The notes beneath the pieces were generated by a model. It was not told the DNA's origin. It did not search any database and saw only the letters and a program-made list of their open reading frames with translations. DNA of 64,000 nt from positions 950,501 through 1,014,500 of the forward strand of contig NZ_AP019783.1 in assembly GCF_019670005.1 (NCBI RefSeq). Direction: 5' to 3'. A program made the translations under genes and the position numbers. The stretch comes from Methylomagnum ishizawai (lineage in GTDB: Bacteria > Pseudomonadota > Gammaproteobacteria > Methylococcales > Methylococcaceae). This document shows, piece by piece, positions 58,054 to 64,000 of this stretch (position 1 is its first letter; every line of letters starts with the position of its first letter).

Positions 58054-59028
58054 ATGCCGCATTTCCTCAGCGCCCTATTCGACCCGGCCCGCAATCCCGA
58101 CGAAATCCTGCTGGAACAAGTCCGCGCCGCTGCCATCGAACGGGCGGTCGATAAGACCGACCCCCGCCTCAGGGCGCTGGACCGTTACCGCGAGCGCTTG
58201 CACGAGCCCGTGGCGCGGGCCTTGTCCCATGTCATCGGCCTGGTCGACCGGCTGCCCACCCCGGTCGAGATCAGCCCCGGCCAGTACGGCCACGATCCCC
58301 GGCTCAAGGCGCTGTTCGCCTCGGCGGAACACCTGGGCGAGGTGCTGGGCCGGTTCCAGGATGTGCGGGAGTATTTGGCGCGGCGGCCCGGCCCGGCCCC
58401 GGACGATATCTACGGACTCCTGGCCGCCGCCAAGCGGGAGAAGCAGGTTTTGGGCATGGCCCTGGAAGGCGGCCTCGTGCGGCGGGACGTGCTGCAAACC
58501 GCCATCAGTTTCGAGGGCCATCAATACTTCGCGCCCAGCGACAGCGAAGAAGCCGCCCGCGCCGCGCTCACCACCCTGGCGTTCGATTTCCTGCTGCTGC
58601 AAGCCCGGCAAGCCATCACGGCGCACAAAACCCGGCGCGGCGAACTGACCCGGCAGCGCCAACGGCTGCGGCGGCGGTTGTTGTCCCCGGACGCCGATCC
58701 CGCCGAGGTCGCGGGCCTGGAAGCGGATATCGCAGTCATCGACGAGGAACTGGGCTGTTTCAGCGGCATCGAACTGGGCCTCGAAGACAGCCTGCGCCAT
58801 GTCGAAACCCTGCTGGAGGATGCCGAGCGCCGGCTCGCCGTCGAGCCGTTCCGGGTGGGCCTAGATTACCGTAATCTCCAGACCGCGGCGTCCGAGACCT
58901 TGGAGATGAGCGAGGCCGTCGCGTCGGACGGGACCCGGCGGATCGTGCTGTTCGGTCGGATTCCCCGCCGCCAGTTGCCGGAGCCGAAGGATACGCTGCG
59001 GCTGGGGCGGGCCTATCTCGGCGCTTGA
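58054..59028 (+). CDS. Helical protein of unknown function
   Basis: The 324-residue product starts MPHFLSALFDPARNPDEILL, is strongly helical and contains charged coiled-coil stretches (TRQRQRLRRRLLSPDADPAE, ADIAVIDEELGCFSGIELGL and SLRHVETLLEDAERRLAVEP). No signal peptide or catalytic motif is recognised. Its position 40 bp after the peptidase gene is the only functional clue. Confidence 0.55.
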   Translation: MPHFLSALFDPARNPDEILLEQVRAAAIERAVDKTDPRLRALDRYRERLHEPVARALSHVIGLVDRLPTPVEISPGQYGHDPRLKALFASAEHLGEVLGRFQDVREYLARRPGPAPDDIYGLLAAAKREKQVLGMALEGGLVRRDVLQTAISFEGHQYFAPSDSEEAARAALTTLAFDFLLLQARQAITAHKTRRGELTRQRQRLRRRLLSPDADPAEVAGLEADIAVIDEELGCFSGIELGLEDSLRHVETLLEDAERRLAVEPFRVGLDYRNLQTAASETLEMSEAVASDGTRRIVLFGRIPRRQLPEPKDTLRLGRAYLGA

Positions 59029-59263
59029 TGGGGCGGGGTCGGGTCCGGCGGATTCTTACAGGGTGCTTCCGGCCTGTCGGCGTGGTGGAATGGGGCCGGC
59101 TGTCTTGGGGAATTGCAACCCAAGACGACTGGTCGTATAAAAGCCGGGTTATCGGGTCCGGTTTCCCGGCCCCAGGTGAACGGGGCGGCGCGTTCCGCCG
59201 TCCCGTTTGAATTTTCCTCCGGCCCGTCCCGAGCGGGAGGTCCGGCCCACCGTGGAATGAGCC

Positions 59264-60337
59264 ATGACACTACGTTTGAACGAGATCGACCCAGGCAAGT
59301 TGGAGCAATTGCAGGGCAAGGTGATCGGCGATGTCGCCGGATCGATGGGCTTGCTGATGGCCTATATCGGCGACAAGCTCGACCTTTACAGCGCCCTGGC
59401 CGAAATCAGCCCCGCCACCAGCCTGGAACTGGCCGAAAGCACCGGCATGGACGAGCGCTATCTCCGGGAATGGCTGTCGGCCAACGCGGCGGCGGGTTAT
59501 GTGGAGTACGACGCAGCCCAGGGCCGGTTCGCGCTGACGCCGGAGCAGGCGGTCGTATTCGCCGCCGAGGGCCATCCGGCTTGTATGCAGGGCTTTTTCG
59601 AGGCGGTCATGTCGGTCTATTTCGACGAGGCCAAGGTGCGGGAGGTGTTCCGCAGCGGGCAGGGCTTGCCTTGGAGCGACCATAGCCCTTGCCTGTTCTG
59701 CGGCACCGAGCGCTTCTTCCGGCCCATGTACGCGATGAACCTGATCGACGCTTGGTTGCCCGCGCTCGATGGCGTTAGGCCCAAGCTCGAAGCCGGGGCC
59801 AAGGTCGCCGACATCGGCTGCGGCCATGGTTCCTCGACCATCCTGATGGCGCAGGCGTTTCCCAATTCGACCTTCCATGGCTTCGATTTCCACGGGCCGT
59901 CCATCGAACACGCCCGCGAACGGGCCAGGGCGGCGGGAGTCTCGGCCAACACGATTTTCGAGGTGGTGACGGCGAAAGCCTATCCCGGCCATGGCTACGA
60001 TCTGGTGACGATCTTTGACGCCCTGCACGATATGGGCGATCCGGTGGGCGCGGTCCGGCATGTCGCCTCGACCTTGGCCGAGGACGGGACGTTCATGCTG
60101 GTCGAGCCGTTCGCAGGGGATCGCCTGGAGGACAACCTGCATCCCTTGGGGCAGATTTATTATGCCTTCTCGACCTTGGTGTGCGTGCCCGCCTCCAAGT
60201 CGCAGGAGGTCGGCTTGGGCTTGGGCGCCCAGGCCGGGCAGAAGCGCTTGGCCGAGGTGTTGAACGCGGGGGGCTTCAGCCGGGTGCGGCGGGCGGCGGC
60301 GACGCCGACCAATTTGGTGCTTGAGGCGAAGGTTTAG
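59264..60337 (+). CDS. Class I SAM-dependent methyltransferase with N-terminal winged helix
   Basis: The 357-residue protein has an N-terminal winged-helix-like region (SLELAESTGMDERYLREWLS, about 60-100) and a Rossmann methyltransferase domain with the SAM motif KVADIGCGHGSSTILMAQAF near residue 180, then LVTIFDALHDMGDPVGAVRH and the LVEPFAGDRLEDN acidic region. The layout resembles Rv2258c-like small-molecule methyltransferases. The substrate is unknown. Confidence 0.85.
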   Translation: MTLRLNEIDPGKLEQLQGKVIGDVAGSMGLLMAYIGDKLDLYSALAEISPATSLELAESTGMDERYLREWLSANAAAGYVEYDAAQGRFALTPEQAVVFAAEGHPACMQGFFEAVMSVYFDEAKVREVFRSGQGLPWSDHSPCLFCGTERFFRPMYAMNLIDAWLPALDGVRPKLEAGAKVADIGCGHGSSTILMAQAFPNSTFHGFDFHGPSIEHARERARAAGVSANTIFEVVTAKAYPGHGYDLVTIFDALHDMGDPVGAVRHVASTLAEDGTFMLVEPFAGDRLEDNLHPLGQIYYAFSTLVCVPASKSQEVGLGLGAQAGQKRLAEVLNAGGFSRVRRAAATPTNLVLEAKV

Positions 60338-60356
60338 CGCCCTGCGGCAATTGCTG

Positions 60357-60380
60357 GGGCGGAACGGTCCTGTTCCGCCC
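60357..60380. terminator. Hairpin between convergent genes
   Basis: GGGCGGAAC-GGTCCT-GTTCCGCCC between the methyltransferase stop and the VWA gene stop. It lacks a T-tract but fits a shared termination site. Confidence 0.5.
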
Positions 60381-60406
60381 ATGATGGAAACCGGACGTCC
60401 GCGTGC

Positions 60407-62239
60407 TTATTGGGGGCCGGGCCTGGATAGGGGCGGCAAGCCCGCCGCGTTCTTGGCGACACGTACCAAGTTGATGAATTCGGCCCGGTAGCCGAAGCGG
60501 TCGGCACCCTTGGCGCTTTCGGCCAGGGCGATATCGCGGTCATAGGAAAAATCCTTGAGGTAGGACGAGCCGCGCAGCAATTGCCCGAAACCCGCCACGG
60601 CGGCGGCGAAACGGGCTTCGGTCGGGGCCGCGTCCAGCGAGGGGTATTCCTGTTCCGCGCCGACCGGGGTGGAGATCAATTCGCTGGTGTCGCTGTTCGG
60701 CAGCTTGTAGCGGATTTTCACGAAGGCGTATTCCCCCGCTTTGGCGTCGGTGGCGGTGGGCGCTTGGGCTTGTTGGTAGCGTAAATCGTCGAGTCGGCGT
60801 CCCTGGCTCCCTACCGGGGTGATTTCGTACAGGGCCGTCACCGCGTGGCCGGAACCGATGTCGCCCGCGTCCACCTTGTCGTTGTTGAAATCCTCGCGCC
60901 GCAATTGGCGGGTCTCGTAGCCGATCAAGCGGTATTCGGCGATCCGGGCCGGGTTGAATTCCACCTGGATTTTCACGTCCTTGGCGATGGGGAACAGGGT
61001 CGAGGCCGCTTCGTCGACCAAGGTTTTGCGGGCCTCGTTGAGGGTGTCGATATAGGCGGCGTTGCCATTGCCGTTCTGGGCCAGCGCTTGCATCATCCGG
61101 TCGTTGTAGTTGCCCATGCCGAAGCCCAGCACCGATAGATAGATGCCGCTGGCGCGTTCGCGTTCGACGAAGCTTTTCAATTCGTTGACATCGGTGATGC
61201 CGACATTGAAGTCGCCGTCGGTGGCGAGGACGACCCGGTTGACCCCGGCCTTGTCGAAATTTTGCTTCGCCAGTGCGTAGGCTTGGCGGATGCCTTCCGC
61301 CCCGGCGGTCGATCCCCCGGAACTCAAGCCATCGATGACGCTGACGATCTTGGTTTTGTCCGCGATCCGGGTCGGCGGCAGGGCGAGTCCGGCGTTGCCG
61401 GCATAGGTGACGATGGCCACGCTGTCGTCCGGGGCCAGGGTGTCCACCAGCAGTTTGAGCGAGTTTTGCACCAGGGGCAGCTTATTGGGTTCGTTCATCG
61501 AGCCGGAGGTGTCGATCAGGAACACCAGGTTCGAGCGCGGCTTGGATCGGGTTTCGATCTGGTAGCCCTTGATGCCGATGTGGAGCAGCCGGGTATCGGG
61601 ATTCCAGGGCGTCGGCAAGACCGATGCCTCGGCTTTGAAAGGATGGGTCCGGTCGTCCGGGACGGCGTAGTCGTAGGGGAAATAATTGATGAGTTCCTCC
61701 ACCCGGACGGCGTCTTTTTGCGGAAGGACGTTCCGGTTCAGCGCGGCCCGGACGAAGCCATAGGACGCCGTGTCCACGTCGATGGAGAAGGTCGAGACCG
61801 GCTCCTCCTTGACGGATTTCACCGGGTTGTCCTTGATTTCCTGGAATTTGTCCCGGCCTTGGTCTTGGTAATAGGGCGGCATGGCGGCGACATGTTCGGG
61901 AATGGCCGGGGTTGAGACGTGGGAGCCGCCGCCTTTCATCGCGCCCTTCCTAAAACTGCGGCCCGGCTCATGGCCGTCCATAGCGCCTTTCCTGAAGCCA
62001 CGGTCCAGTTTGTCGTTGATGGCTTGCTCTGCCCGTTGCGCGTGGACGGCGGCTTTGTTGGCACCGGCTTCGGCTTCCTGCGCGGTGGATAAAGCTTCAT
62101 CCGCAGCGGTTTTCACGGCGGAAACTTCCGATTTCAGACTATCGATTTGGGTTTGTATCTTGCCGACATCGGATTTGTTGGCGCAGCTGCCGAGCAGTGC
62201 GCTCAATACCAGAATCATGGGGAGTGAAAGGCTTTTCAT
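60407..62239 (-). CDS. VWA-domain protein with a fused Lpp-type alanine-zipper lipoprotein head
   Basis: The 610-residue protein starts MKSLSLPMILVLSALLGSC, a lipoprotein signal with Cys at 19. Residues 19-90 form a heptad-like alanine zipper (SDVGKIQTQIDSLKSEVSAV to INDKLDRGFRKG) like Lpp/OprI. A Gly/His spacer leads to a YfbK-type N-terminal domain (FSIDVDTASYGFVRAALNRN), a VWA domain with MIDAS DTSGS at 243-247, and a C-terminal YfbK extension (SELISTPVGAEQEYPSL). YfbK-type proteins have a lipoprotein signal but not this zipper. It is probably outer-membrane anchored. The next gene upstream encodes a close copy of the zipper alone. Confidence 0.85.
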   Translation of the reverse strand: MKSLSLPMILVLSALLGSCANKSDVGKIQTQIDSLKSEVSAVKTAADEALSTAQEAEAGANKAAVHAQRAEQAINDKLDRGFRKGAMDGHEPGRSFRKGAMKGGGSHVSTPAIPEHVAAMPPYYQDQGRDKFQEIKDNPVKSVKEEPVSTFSIDVDTASYGFVRAALNRNVLPQKDAVRVEELINYFPYDYAVPDDRTHPFKAEASVLPTPWNPDTRLLHIGIKGYQIETRSKPRSNLVFLIDTSGSMNEPNKLPLVQNSLKLLVDTLAPDDSVAIVTYAGNAGLALPPTRIADKTKIVSVIDGLSSGGSTAGAEGIRQAYALAKQNFDKAGVNRVVLATDGDFNVGITDVNELKSFVERERASGIYLSVLGFGMGNYNDRMMQALAQNGNGNAAYIDTLNEARKTLVDEAASTLFPIAKDVKIQVEFNPARIAEYRLIGYETRQLRREDFNNDKVDAGDIGSGHAVTALYEITPVGSQGRRLDDLRYQQAQAPTATDAKAGEYAFVKIRYKLPNSDTSELISTPVGAEQEYPSLDAAPTEARFAAAVAGFGQLLRGSSYLKDFSYDRDIALAESAKGADRFGYRAEFINLVRVAKNAAGLPPLSRPGPQ

Positions 62240-63025
62240 AGGCGATGCTCCTGTGAGAGTGGAATAACCGAATTTGAGCGATGCTTGTAAATTATGCGGG
62301 TTATCGCCGTGAGTGGGGGGGCTGGATGCCTGTGAATATTTACATTGACTTTGCTGTTTGTTTGATGTTCGGTGCGAATGTGAATTCGGCCTTCCGTAAC
62401 TATGCTCTAGCGGGGGGTCAAGCATCTAAACTGCGCCGGAACTCTCTCCCTAACACGTTTTATCTTGGCTTACGCTCTGGACATTGACGTCTATGAACGC
62501 TCTGAGATATCCATGATTACCACCGACAGCTTTTCCTGGAGCCACGGTCCAAGCAGCCTTTCTTGAAGTAGTTACCGTCCAGTTTGTCATTGATGTCCTG
62601 CTCCACGTACTGCGCGGCGCGTGCGGCTTTGTTGGCATAGGCTTCGGCTGCTTGGGCGGTGGATAAGGCTTCATCCGCAGTGGCCTTCACGGTGGAAACA
62701 TCCGATTTCAACCCATCGATTTGGGTTTGTATCTTGCCGACATCGGATTTATTGGCGCAGCTCGCGAGCAGTGCGCTCAATATCAGAATTATGGGAAGCG
62801 GAAGGCTTTTCATAGGCGATGCTCCTGAGGGGGTGGAATAACCTGAATGAGCGATACCTGTAAATTATGCGGGTTCTTGTCGTGTGCAGGGAGGCCGGAT
62901 GTCTGTGAATATTTACATTGACTTTGGTGGTGATTTGATACCTGGGGTGATGGGTATTCGGCTTTCCGCAGCCCTGGCTCTGGCGGGGGGTGGCGAAGCT
63001 CCGTAAACTGCGCCCCAACTTTCCC
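61979..63025. repeat. Tandem duplication of a lipoprotein head plus its divergent promoter region
   Basis: Copy A (about 61979-62455) and copy B (about 62545-63025) are roughly 480 bp each and 574 bp apart. Both include the same upstream blocks (GCGATGCTCCTG, GTAAATTATGCGGGTT, GTGAATATTTACATTGACTT, AAACTGCGCC) and the same coding start of about 80 codons. ATTATG at 62291-62296 and 62864-62869 (CATAAT on the minus strand), 56-57 bases before each ATG, is a possible shared -10. Copy B also contains the leader of argE. Confidence 0.85.
62517..62813 (-). CDS. Lpp/OprI-like alanine-zipper lipoprotein
   Basis: The 98-residue product starts MKSLPLPIILILSALLASC (lipobox Cys 19) and runs through a zipper (SDVGKIQTQIDGLKSDVSTV, TADEALSTAQAAEAYANKAA) ending near INDKLDGNYFKKG, where Lpp-type proteins normally stop after a short basic end. 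Here a further 15 residues follow (CLDRGSRKSCRW). About 80 residues are close to identical to the head of the adjacent VWA protein. AGGAGCATCGCCT precedes the ATG. Confidence 0.75.
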   Translation of the reverse strand: MKSLPLPIILILSALLASCANKSDVGKIQTQIDGLKSDVSTVKATADEALSTAQAAEAYANKAARAAQYVEQDINDKLDGNYFKKGCLDRGSRKSCRW

Positions 63026-63040
63026 AAAGGAACGCCCGCC

Positions 63041-64000
63041 ATGTCCCGCCCCATCCCCGACCTCCTCGCCCGCATCCGCGCCCTGATCGCCCTGCCCACG
63101 GTCAGTTGCACCGATCCCCGCCACGACCAGAGCAATTTGCCGGTCATCCACCTGCTGGCCGAATGGCTGGAAGCCGTGGGTTTCCGCGCCGAAATCATGC
63201 CGGTCGGGGATGGCAAGGCCAATCTGGTCGCGACCTTCGGCGGTCCCGCCGACCAGCCCGGCGGCTTGGTGCTGTCCGGCCACACCGACACCGTGCCCTG
63301 CGATCCCGGACTTTGGACTTCCGACCCGTTCCGGGCCACCGAGCGCGACGGGCGTATCTACGGTCTCGGCAGTTGCGATATGAAAGGCTTCTTCTCGCTC
63401 GCCATCGAGGCCGCACTGCGCTATGAAGCCCAGGCTTATCGACGCCCCTTGGTGATCCTCGCCACCGCCGACGAGGAAAGTTCCATGTCCGGCGCCCGCG
63501 CCCTCCTGGCCGAGAACCGGCGCTTGGGTCGGCAGGCCGTCATCGGCGAACCCACCGGACTCAAGCCCATCCGCCTGCACAAGGGCGTGATGATGGAAGC
63601 CATCACCGTGAAGGGCCGGGCGGGCCATTCCAGCGACCCGGCGCTAGGCGCGAACGCCCTCGACGGGATGCACGCCGTGATAAGCGAACTCCTGGCTTTC
63701 CGCGCCGAACTCAAGGCCAAGCATCGCCATCCGGCGTTCAAGGTCGATTACCCGACCTTGAACCTGGGCTCCATCCACGGCGGCGACAATCCCAACCGCA
63801 TCTGCGGCTGCTGCGAAACCCAGATCGATATCCGGCCCTTGCCCGGCATGGATTTGGAGGAATTGCACCAAGTCCTGGCAAACCGGCTGGCCCCGGTGCT
63901 GGCGGGCCATCCCGGCCTGTCGTTGGAACTGCGCCGCTTGTTCGCGGGGCTGCCGCCGTTCGAGACGCCCGCCGGGGCCGGGATCGTCCGCGCCTGCGAG
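63041..64000 (+). CDS. argE: Acetylornithine deacetylase, N-terminal 320 residues (runs off the right edge)
   Basis: The frame is open from the ATG at 63041 (preceded by AAAGGA) to the window end. The M20 peptidase pattern is complete in this part: SGHTDTVPCDPGLWTSDPF (zinc His and catalytic Asp), GLGSCDMKGFF (bridging Asp), TADEESSMSGA (catalytic and zinc Glu) and GEPTGLKPIRLHKGVM. It releases ornithine from N-acetylornithine in arginine synthesis, linking it to argD and argF at 10-12 kb. It is divergent from the lpp-like gene. Confidence 0.9.
   Translation, partial: MSRPIPDLLARIRALIALPTVSCTDPRHDQSNLPVIHLLAEWLEAVGFRAEIMPVGDGKANLVATFGGPADQPGGLVLSGHTDTVPCDPGLWTSDPFRATERDGRIYGLGSCDMKGFFSLAIEAALRYEAQAYRRPLVILATADEESSMSGARALLAENRRLGRQAVIGEPTGLKPIRLHKGVMMEAITVKGRAGHSSDPALGANALDGMHAVISELLAFRAELKAKHRHPAFKVDYPTLNLGSIHGGDNPNRICGCCETQIDIRPLPGMDLEELHQVLANRLAPVLAGHPGLSLELRRLFAGLPPFETPAGAGIVRACE

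Noticed and set aside
62291-62869. CATAAT boxes upstream of both lipoprotein genes as full promoters
   Set aside because: No acceptable -35 box at 16-18 bp spacing in either copy, so they are only mentioned in the duplication entry.

Overview
The window is a GC-rich chromosomal segment (intergenic gaps are locally AT-richer) from what looks like a gammaproteobacterium. Evidence is the unbroken ruvC-ruvA-ruvB-ybgC-tolQRAB-pal-cpoB-queE-queC order, an Rsd/AlgQ homologue, GreB, RluE, MsrQ, Lpp-type alanine-zipper lipoproteins and a MotAB/FliK flagellar set. A PQQ-alcohol dehydrogenase cluster of XoxF type with its periplasmic partner proteins, a membrane pyrophosphatase and a sterol-desaturase-like enzyme suggest a methylotroph or methanotroph of the Methylococcaceae type. 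That last step is inference. No rRNA, tRNA, CRISPR array or intact mobile element was seen.

Layout. 0-9.7 kb: housekeeping and small genes (truncated hypothetical, greB, GDPD phosphodiesterase, two overlapping esterases, rluE, an alpha/beta hydrolase, RDD protein, hpf, a degenerate EAL protein, a membrane protein). 9.9-12.1 kb: argD-argF operon on the minus strand with a good promoter and a terminator-like hairpin in its very short leader. 12.2-15.6 kb: YcgN-type protein, MotA/MotB-like stator pair, DUF2934-type protein. 15.9-20.1 kb: two-domain polyphosphate:AMP phosphotransferase, TPR protein, sucCD. 20.1-24.6 kb: Nudix, rsd, Ser/Thr kinase, yicC, an integrase remnant and a lipoprotein hydrolase. 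24.7-35.5 kb: yebC-ruvCAB-ybgC-tol-pal-cpoB-queE-queC, all on the plus strand, many genes overlapping by 4 bp. 35.6-41.9 kb (minus strand): PEP-CTERM-like protein, large secreted nuclease, FlhB-like protein, FliK, HDOD protein. 42.1-46.1 kb (minus strand): Rap1a/Tai-like protein, then a three-gene operon of PQQ dehydrogenase, MxaJ/XoxJ-like binding protein and cytochrome c. 47.1-55 kb: K+-dependent-type membrane pyrophosphatase, FG-GAP/VCBS protein, carotenoid-synthesis-like membrane protein, MsrQ, sterol-desaturase family enzyme. 55.2-60.3 kb: 730-residue zeta-toxin-like kinase, M23 peptidase, coiled-coil protein, methyltransferase. 60.4-64 kb: a von Willebrand A protein whose N-terminus is a copied Lpp-type lipoprotein, the neighbouring lpp-like gene, and the start of argE.

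Functionally the window is dominated by envelope biology (Tol-Pal, lipoproteins, M23 peptidase, MotB), DNA repair (RuvABC), arginine synthesis (argD, argF, argE) and periplasmic quinoprotein oxidation. The most unusual items are the dehydrogenase, which carries the lanthanide-type second Asp but has Gln at a normally invariant Asn metal ligand; the roughly 480-bp tandem duplication that gave rise to an Lpp-VWA fusion; the long zeta-like kinase with no visible antitoxin; and the hairpin in the argDF leader.
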